Below are positions 38,998 to 47,472 of a stretch of DNA of 64,000 nt, piece by piece (within the stretch, counting starts at the first letter, position 1; each line of letters opens with the position of its first letter). The position numbers and the translations under genes are program-made. This DNA is from Kaistella palustris DSM 21579. Its GTDB lineage: Bacteria > Bacteroidota > Bacteroidia > Flavobacteriales > Weeksellaceae. The DNA lies in NCBI RefSeq assembly GCF_000422265.1, contig NZ_AULL01000018.1:1-64000 (forward strand). Direction: 5' to 3'. The notes under the pieces were generated by a model. That model made no database searches. It saw only the letters and a program-made list of their open reading frames with translations, and had not been told where the DNA came from.

Positions 38998-41139
38998 ATG
39001 AAACTGTCCCGATTGTCTCTGTTAGTGCTTCTTACCGGAAGTTTATCCTTTGCGCAAACCCAAAAATACACGATCGCTGAAGCCGTTAACGGTCTGCGAA
39101 GTAATCTTGCGGTGAAGAATATCTCGCAGTTTTCGTGGAACGACGATAGTAAATCTTTTTATCAGGGTACCAAAGAAGGTTATTTGGTGACAGAAGTGCA
39201 GAGTATGAAGCAGGACACGCTTGTTTCGCTGTCACAGCTTAACCGGAATCTTTCTGCAGAAAGCAAGCTTAAGACTTTTCCGCGCATCACTTTTATTTCT
39301 AAAGATAAAGGCTATTTTTTACAGGATTCCAAATATTACTGGGTAGAACGTTCCGGAAAAGACTGGAAGTTGAAAGACTGGATTTCTCTTGATGAAAATG
39401 CTGAAAATATACAGCTGTTCAGCAATAATGATGGTTTTGTATATACCGTAAAAAATAATCTGTACCTGAACAGAAACGGTAAAACCATCGCCATTACTGC
39501 TGATGAAAATGACGATATTGTAAATGGGCAGGCGGTTCATCAGCGTGAATTCGGTATTGATAAGGGAATTTTTATCGCGCCAAACAATTCGCAGATTGCT
39601 TTTTACCGTATGGATCAGTCTATGGTGAAAGACTATCCGATCATCGACTGGAGTGTTGTGCCTGCCGTAAATAAAAACATTAAATATCCCATGGCGGGAA
39701 CGCTGTCTCACCACGTGACTTTGGGTGTTTACGACATTAAAACAAATAAAAAAATATTCCTGAATATTGAGGGCGATCCTGAGCAATATCTTACCGCAGT
39801 CACCTGGAGTCCGGATTCGAAGTCGATTTTCGTGGGCGTGCTGAACCGTGACCAAAATGATCTGCACATGAATCAGTATGATGCGGTGACGGGAAATTTC
39901 ATTAAAACCATTTTCGAGGAAAAAGCTGCAGAATATGTGGAACCGCAGCATCCACTGGTATTTTTCCCTAATTCAAACACCGACTTTTTATGGCAAAGCG
40001 AGCGAACAGGTTTCAATCATCTGTTTCATTATAATGTAGATTCTGGCCTCGTTGCGCAAATCACCAAAGGAAACTGGCTTGTTACAGATCTGCTTGGCTT
40101 TAATGAAAAAAAGAAAGAAATTTATTATGCTTCTACCCAGGTTTCACCACTCGAAAGGCATTTGTATAAAGTAAATTGGACCAGTTTCCAGACGCAGCGG
40201 CTTGACACAGAACCGGGTATGCACAGCGGGGTTTTGAGTAAAGATGGTTCGCAGTTGTATGATATTTACAGCAATGAAACTACGCCGCGCGTTGTAAATC
40301 TGATCAATACGCACACCGGCAAATCGAAAATTATACTCACGGCTGAGAATCCTTTAAAAAATTATGACCGGCCGGAGATCAAAAACGTCACCTTAAAAGC
40401 AGAAGACGGAACACCCTTGTACGGCAAGATCATTTTACCCACCGAATTCGATGCGTCAAAAAAATATCCGGTTATCGTTTATCTTTACAATGGTCCCCAT
40501 GCTCAGCTGGTGACCAATAATTTCCCCGCATCGGGTAATTTGTGGTATGAATTTATGGCACAGCGTGGCTATATTGTATTTACGATGGATGGACGCGGCT
40601 CCTCGAACCGCGGACAAAAATTCGAGCAGGCCGTTTTCCGCCACCTCGGTGAAGTAGAGATGCGCGATCAGCTGAAAGGCGTTGATTATTTAAAGTCGCT
40701 TCCTTATGTAGATGCCGAAAAGCTGGGGATCCACGGCTGGAGTTTCGGCGGATTTATGACAACCAGTTTTATGCTTAAACATCCCGAAGTATTCAAAGTT
40801 GGCGTGGCGGGCGGACCCGTGATCGACTGGAAAATGTATGAAATCATGTACACCGAAAGGTACATGGATTCGCCACAACAAAATCCCGAAGGATACAAAC
40901 AGGCAAATTTGCTTGATAAAGTTCAGAATTTAAAAGGTCACCTTTTGATGATTCACGGAGCGCAGGACAATGTGGTGGTGTGGCAGCACTCAATCAAGTT
41001 TCTGAAAGCGGCGGTTGACAAAGGCGTACAACCAGATTACTTCGTCTATCCCGGACATGAACACAATGTTCTGGGCAAAGACCGCGTACATCTGATGCAG
41101 AAAGTAACTGATTATTTTGATGAATACTTAAAACGGTAA
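38998..41139 (+). CDS. S9 family peptidase (DPP IV-like)
   Basis: 713 aa: signal peptide (1-20, SFAQTQ), N-terminal beta-propeller (about 70-450) and C-terminal alpha/beta-hydrolase. The catalytic triad is Ser582 (HGWSFGGFM), Asp657 (HGAQDNVV) and His687 (PGHEHNV). It is predicted to be a periplasmic dipeptidyl peptidase that trims dipeptides from oligopeptides, as expected for a protein-degrading flavobacterium. The DUF1801 gene starts 4 nt later. Confidence 0.94.
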   Translation: MKLSRLSLLVLLTGSLSFAQTQKYTIAEAVNGLRSNLAVKNISQFSWNDDSKSFYQGTKEGYLVTEVQSMKQDTLVSLSQLNRNLSAESKLKTFPRITFISKDKGYFLQDSKYYWVERSGKDWKLKDWISLDENAENIQLFSNNDGFVYTVKNNLYLNRNGKTIAITADENDDIVNGQAVHQREFGIDKGIFIAPNNSQIAFYRMDQSMVKDYPIIDWSVVPAVNKNIKYPMAGTLSHHVTLGVYDIKTNKKIFLNIEGDPEQYLTAVTWSPDSKSIFVGVLNRDQNDLHMNQYDAVTGNFIKTIFEEKAAEYVEPQHPLVFFPNSNTDFLWQSERTGFNHLFHYNVDSGLVAQITKGNWLVTDLLGFNEKKKEIYYASTQVSPLERHLYKVNWTSFQTQRLDTEPGMHSGVLSKDGSQLYDIYSNETTPRVVNLINTHTGKSKIILTAENPLKNYDRPEIKNVTLKAEDGTPLYGKIILPTEFDASKKYPVIVYLYNGPHAQLVTNNFPASGNLWYEFMAQRGYIVFTMDGRGSSNRGQKFEQAVFRHLGEVEMRDQLKGVDYLKSLPYVDAEKLGIHGWSFGGFMTTSFMLKHPEVFKVGVAGGPVIDWKMYEIMYTERYMDSPQQNPEGYKQANLLDKVQNLKGHLLMIHGAQDNVVVWQHSIKFLKAAVDKGVQPDYFVYPGHEHNVLGKDRVHLMQKVTDYFDEYLKR

Positions 41140-41142
41140 AAA

Positions 41143-41598
41143 ATGATAAACGCTCCCGAAGCTGTACAGGAATACATTGCGCTGGTCACCGACGGTAAAA
41201 AAGATTTGTTTATCAGCCTGTTCAATACCATTAATGAAAATATGCCGCCTGGTTTCGAACTGGGGATGAGCTACGGAATCATTGCGTGGAGTGTGCCGCT
41301 GGAGACCTACCCGGATGGATACCACTGTAAGCCGAACACGCCGCTGCCATTTATCAGTCTGGCGTCCCAGAAAAATTTTGCCGCGCTCTATCATATGGGG
41401 ATTTACGCTAAACCAGAACTTCTCAGCTGGTTTCAAACGGAATGGCCAAAATATTCTGCACGAAAACTTGATATGGGAAAATCATGTATACGGTTCAAAA
41501 ATTCCGCGGAAATTCTTTTTGAACTTATTGCCGAACTGTGCAAAAAGATGTCGGTCGAGGATTGGATCACGATTTACGAAAAGGAATTTAAAAAGTAA
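41143..41598 (+). CDS. DUF1801 domain protein
   Basis: 151 aa. The features of DUF1801 (YdhG-like) are visible: PEAVQEYIALV, INENMPPGFELGMSYGIIAWSVPLE, PFISLASQKNFAALYHMG and MGKSCIRFKN. Cytoplasmic and of unknown biochemical role. It is 4 nt after the S9 peptidase and probably co-transcribed. Confidence 0.88.
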   Translation: MINAPEAVQEYIALVTDGKKDLFISLFNTINENMPPGFELGMSYGIIAWSVPLETYPDGYHCKPNTPLPFISLASQKNFAALYHMGIYAKPELLSWFQTEWPKYSARKLDMGKSCIRFKNSAEILFELIAELCKKMSVEDWITIYEKEFKK

Positions 41599-41615
41599 GT
41601 CCGCCCAAAACTACT

Positions 41616-42164
41616 TTATTCGCGCAGCACTTTGATCCTGCCGTCCTGCCAGATCCTGATCACCGATGAGCCCGAATATTCCGAAACTTTATCGTGATTT
41701 TCCTCCGCTACAAAATCTACAGCATCAATGAGTTCAGGCGAAATATCCGAAAACTTCATGGGCGATTTTTCGCCGCTGAAATTTGCCGAGGTGGAAACCA
41801 AAGGCTTATTCAGCTTTGTAATAATTTTTTTCAGAAAAAGATCGTTAACTAAGCGGATACCGATACTGCCGTCTTCTGCGAGGATCTCTTTCGGCAAACC
41901 TCTTGGCGCGTCATAGATCAGAGTTACAGGTTTTTCCGACAGATCCATAATTTCCCAGGCCATTTCCGGAACTTCCACCAAATCCTGCAGTCGTTTTGCC
42001 GATTCCATCAGGATGATCATCGATTTGTTTTTGTCTCGTTTTTTAATTTCAAAGATTTTGTTGATGGCATTGATGTCTGTGGCGTCGCAACCGATTCCCC
42101 AGATCGTGTCTGTAGGATAGAGAATGGTGCCGCCGGATTTTAAAGTTTCAATGAGTTTTTCCAA
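41616..42164 (-). CDS. L-threonylcarbamoyladenylate synthase (Sua5/YrdC family)
   Basis: 182 aa, single YrdC domain without the Sua5 C-terminal extension. The N-terminal pattern GGTILYPTDTIWGIGCDA, KRDKNKSMIILM and SANFSGEKSP is diagnostic. It makes threonylcarbamoyl-AMP from threonine, bicarbonate and ATP for the t6A37 modification of tRNA. Confidence 0.93.
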   Translation of the reverse strand: MEKLIETLKSGGTILYPTDTIWGIGCDATDINAINKIFEIKKRDKNKSMIILMESAKRLQDLVEVPEMAWEIMDLSEKPVTLIYDAPRGLPKEILAEDGSIGIRLVNDLFLKKIITKLNKPLVSTSANFSGEKSPMKFSDISPELIDAVDFVAEENHDKVSEYSGSSVIRIWQDGRIKVLRE

Positions 42165-42188
42165 AGGATTTATTTTTGTTGAATGAGG

Positions 42189-42268
42189 GTGGGCTTTAGC
42201 CCGCTTATCATTTTTAATATTTATTTTCCCGACTTGGTTTTTTTTAACAACTGCGGGCTTTAGCCCGC
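42189..42268. repeat. REP-like palindromes left of the transposase gene
   Basis: Two palindromes: GTGGGCTTTAGCCCGC (42189-42204) and GCGGGCTTTAGCCCGC (42253-42268), both with TTT in the centre. A degenerate GAGCTTTAGCTAAA follows near 42290. They are in the opposite orientation to the copies right of the gene. Confidence 0.85.
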
Positions 42269-42309
42269 TTTAATTTTTGGTGTTTTAAGAGCTTTAGCTA
42301 AATTTATCT

Positions 42310-42732
42310 TCAAAACCCATGTTTTTTGATAAGCTCCGAATATTCTTCTAAAAAGGGTTTAGTCGTATGATAAGACTCCTGATCATTTAAAAGGTTTCTT
42401 ACCTCTTCAACTCCGGACGCCGAAACTGAAACCGCAAAATACTCGTCCTGCCACCGAAATTGATCTGCGGTAAGATTATTCCTGTTAATCCAAAACGAAG
42501 ATTCTCCTTTTATTAATTGAGCTATTTTTGCAATTTCCTGGTTCCGACCCAGAGAGATCAAACAATGGCAGTGATCTGAGTAGCCATTAATCTCGCCGAT
42601 ATGAATACCTTTTTCTGTGGCGTTTTCATTAATGTGATTCCATACTTTTATTCTTAAAACTTTTGAATTAAGAAACGGTTTCATCTCCTGTGTAGAAAAA
42701 ACTAAATGAATATAAATTTGAACGAATGACAT
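42310..42732 (-). CDS. IS200/RAYT-like Y1 transposase
   Basis: 140 aa, of the small HUH transposase family (Transposase_17). The HUH motif is His54-Cys55-His56 (YSDHCHCLIS). FRWQDEYFAVSVS matches the family's FxWQxGYxAFSxS region. At the place where the family usually has YIxxQ (the catalytic tyrosine), this protein has Leu114 (VRNLLNDQ), so activity is doubtful. Flanking palindromes in opposite orientation mark it as REP-associated. Start ATG at 42732 (MSFVQIYIHLVFST) is typical of the family. Confidence 0.85.
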   Translation of the reverse strand: MSFVQIYIHLVFSTQEMKPFLNSKVLRIKVWNHINENATEKGIHIGEINGYSDHCHCLISLGRNQEIAKIAQLIKGESSFWINRNNLTADQFRWQDEYFAVSVSASGVEEVRNLLNDQESYHTTKPFLEEYSELIKKHGF

Positions 42733-42793
42733 CTTGAGTTCAAAAATAAGTAATTTTAAGTTTTTTTAAAGCTGATCCGTTTATTTATTTAAG

Positions 42794-42937
42794 ACGGGCT
42801 AAAGCCCTTCCTGTTACCTACACTTTCTGGATTTAGGAATGAAATAAAATATCAGGTTTTATAACATACGGGCGCGGGCTTAAGCCCGCTTGAAGTTTCG
42901 CATCCGCTAAAGTTTACAAATGCGGGCTAAAGCCCGC
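42794..42937. repeat. REP-like palindromes right of the transposase gene
   Basis: ACGGGCTAAAGCCCTT (42794-42809), GCGGGCTTAAGCCCGC (42874-42889, symmetric centre) and GCGGGCTAAAGCCCGC (42922-42937). The centre is AAA in the first and last, the reverse of the left-hand copies. Confidence 0.85.
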
Positions 42938-43067
42938 CAGAATTCCGAGTTATTCTTTTTAATTTCAAAACAGATAGAACGGCTGGACTTTATTTTGCAA
43001 ACAATCATACTGCCTTCTGTATGTTCCGTTCTTATCATTCATCAATGCTTTTGCACTGGCTTTCCTT

Positions 43068-43075
43068 TAAATTTG
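43068..43075 (+). promoter_or_regulatory. -7 promoter box of the luciferase-like gene
   Basis: TAAATTTG matches TAnnTTTG. A TTTTG lies at 43049-43053, though its spacing to the box (14 nt) is short. Predicted start near 43080, which puts the heptamer repeat tract in the leader. Confidence 0.5.
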
Positions 43076-43081
43076 TAAATC

Positions 43082-43137
43082 TAAAATCTAAAATCTAAAA
43101 TCTAAAATCTAAAATCTAAAATCTAAAATCTAAAATC
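43082..43137 (+). repeat. Tandem heptamer (TAAAATC) x8
   Basis: Eight perfect copies of TAAAATC are preceded by TAAATC and followed by TAAAAAT. The tract fills the space between the promoter box (43068) and the start codon (43145). Confidence 0.95.
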
Positions 43138-43144
43138 TAAAAAT

Positions 43145-44164
43145 ATGGAAGTAGGAATAGGAATGTTCGGCGATTTGGCTTTCGACCGCAACACCGGGAA
43201 ATACGGGGACGCCGGAGTTAAGCTCCGAGAAATCATCAGCCAGGTCAAGTTGATGGATGAGGTAGGAATTGATGTTTTCGCCATGGGTGAGCATCACCGG
43301 CCTGATTATGCGGTTTCCTCACCGGAGATGGTTTTGGCTGCCGCCGCGAGTGTGACCAAAAACATCAAGCTTGCCAGTGGTGTAACCGTTTTAAGTTCTT
43401 CTGAGCCCGTGAAAGTGTACGAAGATTTTGCCACATTGGATCTCATCTCCGATGGAAGGGCAGAAATTTTTGTGGGACGCGGAAGTTTCATCGAATCATT
43501 TCCTTTGTACGGCTATTCTTTGGAAGACTACGAACAGCTTTTTGATGAAAAGCTGGAACTCTTACTTAAAATAAATTCTGAGGAAAACGTTTCGTGGACA
43601 GGTAAACTCCGCGCTCCAATGAAAAATCAAACCGTGTATCCAAGAGCCAAAAACGATGGTGTAATTCCAATTTGGCGGGCAGTCGGTGGCACTCCGGCGT
43701 CAGTTCTCAGCGCGGCAAAATTAGGAATGCCGCTGATTGTGGCTATTATTGGCGGAATGCCCGTGCAGTTCAAAGGTCTTATTGATTTCTACAGGCAGGA
43801 ATATCTGAAAGCCGGTCATGACGAGTCAGAAATGCAGATTGCGATCCACTCGCACACTTTTGTAAGTGAAGATCAGAATGTAATCGACGGGTATTTTCAG
43901 AATTACAAATCTCAAATGGACAGGATCGGTGCGTCGCGCGGCTGGGCACCGTATACCAAAATGCAGTATGATGGCGGCCGTGCTAAAGAGGGTGCGCTGT
44001 TTGTGGGGAATGTGAATGAAGTTGCCGATAAGATCAACTATATGAAAGAAATTTTCGGTATCACACGATTTATCGGACATATGGATGTGGGTGCGCCAAA
44101 AAATGAGTTAATGATGAAATCAATTGAACTTTTTGGTGAAAAAGTAGGGCAGCAGGTAAGATAA
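43145..44164 (+). CDS. LLM class flavin-dependent oxidoreductase
   Basis: 339 aa, bacterial luciferase-like TIM barrel: VGIGMFGDLAFD at the start, MDEVGIDVFAMGEHHRPDYAVSSP, KLASGVTVLSSSEPVKVYEDFATLDLISDGRAEIFVGRGS. The length fits monooxygenases of about 330-350 aa. The enzyme should use reduced FMN and O2 on an unknown substrate. The 5' leader consists of a heptamer repeat, so expression may vary with copy number. Confidence 0.92.
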   Translation: MEVGIGMFGDLAFDRNTGKYGDAGVKLREIISQVKLMDEVGIDVFAMGEHHRPDYAVSSPEMVLAAAASVTKNIKLASGVTVLSSSEPVKVYEDFATLDLISDGRAEIFVGRGSFIESFPLYGYSLEDYEQLFDEKLELLLKINSEENVSWTGKLRAPMKNQTVYPRAKNDGVIPIWRAVGGTPASVLSAAKLGMPLIVAIIGGMPVQFKGLIDFYRQEYLKAGHDESEMQIAIHSHTFVSEDQNVIDGYFQNYKSQMDRIGASRGWAPYTKMQYDGGRAKEGALFVGNVNEVADKINYMKEIFGITRFIGHMDVGAPKNELMMKSIELFGEKVGQQVR

Positions 44165-44299
44165 TTCCGGATAAGAATTTGAATAGATTTCCGGGTTTTA
44201 CTTGAAATGAAACGCTTTATTTAATCTTAGAGCCGTTGTCTTTAAAACAAAATTTACAAATCTTTCGGTGAAATATCAATTTGCGTATTTTTACTGCCT

Positions 44300-44548
44300 A
44301 TGGAACAGCATTCAAAAGATCCCTTACACGGAAAACGCCTTGACACGATTCTGGAAGAGTTGGTCGACTATTATGAAGGTTTTGAAAAACTTGGCGAACA
44401 GATCAATATTAAATGTTTCACTGACAATCCAAGTATAAAATCATCCTTAAAATTTTTGCGGAAGACCGACTGGGCCAGAACCAAGGTCGAAAGTCTGTAT
44501 CTGTATGTCTTAAGACAGAAAAAAAAGCGGCAAACACCGCAGCAGTAA
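44300..44548 (+). CDS. VF530 family DNA-binding-like protein
   Basis: 82 aa. The DPLHGKRLDTILEELVDYYEGFEKLGEQINIKCF and SIKSSLKFLRKTDWARTKVESLYL regions match the VF530 (DUF2132) family from end to end. Family members are small basic cytoplasmic proteins thought to bind nucleic acid; the function is not established. Confidence 0.88.
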   Translation: MEQHSKDPLHGKRLDTILEELVDYYEGFEKLGEQINIKCFTDNPSIKSSLKFLRKTDWARTKVESLYLYVLRQKKKRQTPQQ

Positions 44549-44652
44549 TTCCGGCTTTTGGTTTTACAGAATAAATCTTTTTCAACATACTCGTAAATCT
44601 TTGAAAAATGTCAGTTGCTTTAATTGTCTCAAAAGCCTCGATGTTCAAATAT

Positions 44653-45054
44653 CTACTTCGAAAATTTCCCGGCAACGTAATACCAACGGTTAATGAGTTT
44701 TTCAAACAGCGAGATTTCGTGATGAATTTGTGAATGGCCATCTGCGTCGTTATAAAATGCGTTGAATTCGACCATATTTTTGCCGTAGGTTTTAACGATT
44801 TGCAGCTTTGTCCACTGATTGATTTTGCCCCATTCCTGTAAATCTTCTTTACCGTACAGTTTTCTTTTTGCAGGTGATGTGGTTTCTATCAGATATTCCC
44901 CATTTGGGATTGCGAAGGCTGAAAAGCGCGACCGCATCAGTTCTTCCGCTGTTTGGGGAAATTTTTCTTTCAGGTGAAAAGGCTTGCAGCATTCACCATA
45001 ATTCCTTCCTGAGCAGCAGGGGCACGCAGTTTTTTCAATATCAATGTGGTCCAA
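44653..45054 (-). CDS. YchJ family protein with SEC-C-like cysteine motif
   Basis: 133 aa. The N-terminal cysteine cluster CPCCSGRNYGECCKPFH is a zinc-binding SEC-C-type motif, followed by AEELMRSRFSAFAIPNGEYLIETT of the YchJ (DUF1186/SnoaL-like) family. Cytoplasmic; function unknown. Confidence 0.9.
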   Translation of the reverse strand: MDHIDIEKTACPCCSGRNYGECCKPFHLKEKFPQTAEELMRSRFSAFAIPNGEYLIETTSPAKRKLYGKEDLQEWGKINQWTKLQIVKTYGKNMVEFNAFYNDADGHSQIHHEISLFEKLINRWYYVAGKFSK

Positions 45055-45075
45055 ATATAATTTGTTTAATTTTTA

Positions 45076-45124
45076 GGCTAAAGCCATTCTCCCCGGTTTG
45101 AAAATATAGCGGGCTAAAGCCCGC
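45076..45124. repeat. REP-like palindromes, distant copies
   Basis: A degenerate GGCTAAAGCC (45076-45085) and a full GCGGGCTAAAGCCCGC (45109-45124) lie between the YchJ and DinB genes, about 2.4 kb from the transposase. Confidence 0.85.
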
Positions 45125-45164
45125 CACCATCGCCACCTCTGTAAAAATAATTTTAGTCATGCGT

Positions 45165-45668
45165 TTATAAAAACGGCAGGTATCTTTCTTTAATGATTTT
45201 CAAATGATGAATATTGTGCCCGACGATCAGCCTCCCCAAGGTTTCCACGGATATTTCGTTTCCGTTGGCAATTCCGGTTTGGCAAAGTTGCTCATGGTTT
45301 AGGTCTTTAAAGAAAATCAACGAAGACTGCCGCACACTTTCGAACTCCGTAATAAGGCTTTCCAGGCTTCTTTCCTCCGAAAAATAACTTTCCGCATACA
45401 TTTCTTCGTCCCAGCCGGCCAGTGGAGTTTTATCCTTCCGTGCAAAGCGTAAAGCGCGGTAAGCGAAAATCCGTTCGGCGTCGATAAGGTGTTGCAGCAG
45501 CTCCTTCAAGTTCCATTTTCCGTCCGCGTAGGCGAAATTGGCTTGTGTGGCAGAAATATCCGCATATGTTTTTGATGTCGCTGTGCCCGAATTTTTTAAC
45601 TCCATAATCCAGTTTTCAGTCGGGACCAAACCGAGATAAGTTTGGATATATTTTTGAAAGTCATTCAT
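45165..45668 (-). CDS. DinB family protein
   Basis: 167 aa four-helix bundle of the DinB/YfiT type: WNLKELLQHLIDAERIFAYRALRFARKD and GNEISVETLGRLIVGHNIHHLKIIKERYL. The three metal-binding His residues (HLIDAER, GHNIHH) are present. Members include thiol S-transferases and metal-dependent hydrolases. Soluble and transcribed alone. Confidence 0.9.
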   Translation of the reverse strand: MNDFQKYIQTYLGLVPTENWIMELKNSGTATSKTYADISATQANFAYADGKWNLKELLQHLIDAERIFAYRALRFARKDKTPLAGWDEEMYAESYFSEERSLESLITEFESVRQSSLIFFKDLNHEQLCQTGIANGNEISVETLGRLIVGHNIHHLKIIKERYLPFL

Positions 45669-46118
45669 AGGAGATATTGTAGTTTATGTATTAAATCACT
45701 CTCTTGGAATTGTTTAATGCCGCATTTAACGCTTATTATAATTTTTTTGTTCCGCCGAAGTTTTATCGCGTATCACCTTATTAATCTCGGTTTCGTTCAA
45801 CGCTTTTCGTGTGTGTTAAATTATTTTACATCCACTAAGTTTTTGAACGCAATTTCCCACACCTTTCATTAGTCTGCCCAACAGTTTTTCATCATTTCAG
45901 CTGTTGATTCTTTGGCACAAAAAAAGGAATGTTTCATTACTGCTGCCGGAATGTTTAAAAACGGAAATCAATTTAACAACAATTGAAGTGAAAAGTAGAA
46001 TCCTGAAAGGATGGAAGTCTATTAATGATAAAGCTGCGAACTTCTCGCACTTCCCACCTCAATCTTAAAAAGCTGCGAACCTACAAGCTTCCGGCGGTCC
46101 GCAGCGAAAATTTATTCA
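45669..46118. other. Intergenic region with metB terminator
   Basis: No gene is supported. On the minus strand a hairpin (GCTGCGGACC / GGTTCGCAGC region, 46072-46105) followed by TTTTT (46066-46071) serves as terminator for the cystathionine gamma-synthase gene. AAAGCTGCGAAC occurs twice (46030, 46069), so the hairpin arm is duplicated. Confidence 0.55.
46066..46105 (-). terminator. Terminator of cystathionine gamma-synthase gene
   Basis: Stem of about 9 bp with one mismatch between GCTGCGAACC (46072-46081) and GGTCCGCAGC (46096-46105), with a T-run on the minus strand. Confidence 0.65.
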
Positions 46119-47258
46119 CTATTTAAACGCTCTTTCCAGATCTGCGATCAAATCTTCCTTGTCCTCGATTCCCACACTTAGACGCACCAAATCGTCGGTG
46201 ATCCCAAGTTCTGCACGTTTTTCGGCAGGAATTGAAGCATGTGTCATCAGCGCCGGATGATTCGCCAGCGATTCCACACCGCCCAGAGATTCGGCCAAAG
46301 TAAATACTTTCAGTTCTTCTAAAAATTTGATCGCGTCTTCTTTTTTTCCGGATTTAAAGGTAAATGAAACCATTCCTCCGAAGTCTTTCATCTGCCTTTT
46401 CGCCAGTTGGTACTGTGGATGAGATTCCAACCCCGGATAAAAAACTTTTTCTACCGCCGGATGATTTTCCAGATATTTTGCGACTTCCAAACCGTTTTCA
46501 GAATGTCTTTGCACTCTTAAGGCCAATGTTTTAATTCCCCTTAAAACCAGATAAGAATCGTGTGGGCCTAAAATTCCGCCACTTGCGAACTGTATAAAAT
46601 GAAGTTTCTCGCCCAATTCAGTAGTTTTTGCAACCAACGCGCCGGCAATCACATCTGAGTGCCCACCCAGGTATTTGGTCGCAGAGTGCATTACAATGTC
46701 AGCACCCAGGTCAAGCGGCCGCTGCAGATAAGGCGTCGCAAAAGTGTTGTCTACGGCTACTAAAATATCTTTTCCTTTCACCAGATTTGTCACCGCTTCG
46801 ATGTCTACAAGCTTCATCAGAGGATTGGTAGGCGTTTCGAGCCAGATCAGTCTTGTCTTTTCTGTAATTGAGTTGGCAATTTTCGAAACATCGTCAAATC
46901 CTACGAACGTAAACTTGAGTTGATATTTTTCAAAAAGGCGCGTGAACATTCTGTATGTACCACCGTAAAGATCATCCACAGCAATAATTTCATCACCGGG
47001 ATTTAACAATTTTAAAACACAGTCGATTGCAGCCAGACCGGAACCAAAAGCCAGACCACGCGAACCGTTTTCGATAGAAGCCAGACTGTCTTCCAAAGCT
47101 TGTCTGGTGGGATTTGCCGCGCGCGAATACTCATAACCCGAATGGATCCCGGGAGATTTCTGTGCAAAGGTGGAGGTTAAAAATACAGGAACATTTACAG
47201 ATCCTGTGGCAGATTCGTGGTGCTGACCACCGTGTATTACTTTGGTATTGAAGTTCAT
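46119..47258 (-). CDS. metB: Cystathionine gamma-synthase/lyase-type PLP enzyme
   Basis: 379 aa of the Cys/Met metabolism PLP family. The PLP lysine is Lys195 in [36 protein letters not shown] and [14 protein letters not shown] are also typical. The closest match by pattern is cystathionine gamma-synthase, which links O-acyl-homoserine with cysteine; cystathionine gamma-lyase or homocysteine synthase cannot be excluded by eye. Monocistronic. Confidence 0.88.
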   Translation of the reverse strand: MNFNTKVIHGGQHHESATGSVNVPVFLTSTFAQKSPGIHSGYEYSRAANPTRQALEDSLASIENGSRGLAFGSGLAAIDCVLKLLNPGDEIIAVDDLYGGTYRMFTRLFEKYQLKFTFVGFDDVSKIANSITEKTRLIWLETPTNPLMKLVDIEAVTNLVKGKDILVAVDNTFATPYLQRPLDLGADIVMHSATKYLGGHSDVIAGALVAKTTELGEKLHFIQFASGGILGPHDSYLVLRGIKTLALRVQRHSENGLEVAKYLENHPAVEKVFYPGLESHPQYQLAKRQMKDFGGMVSFTFKSGKKEDAIKFLEELKVFTLAESLGGVESLANHPALMTHASIPAEKRAELGITDDLVRLSVGIEDKEDLIADLERAFK

Positions 47259-47472
47259 CTTTTCAGCAGTTTATTTATAAATTTTAAAGTACAAAGATAA
47301 GCCTTTCCGAAAATCATCACGTGGCATTTCCACCTCTTTCTCAGTTTAAAACCGAGTTCCATAACTGCTGATGTTTGCAGGATTCACGAAATCTGCAAAC
47401 CAAAAACGCTTTTTACCGGCACGGGGACCTTGAAAAAATGTATCATTGCGATACAAAAATTTTAAAAATATT

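Noticed and set aside
39319-39951. 210-codon frame antisense to the S9 peptidase
   Set aside because: It is inside a conserved gene on the other strand and shows no signal or domain.
43082-43137. CRISPR-like array
   Set aside because: The repeat is a 7-nt tandem without spacers and there are no cas genes; it is a simple sequence repeat.
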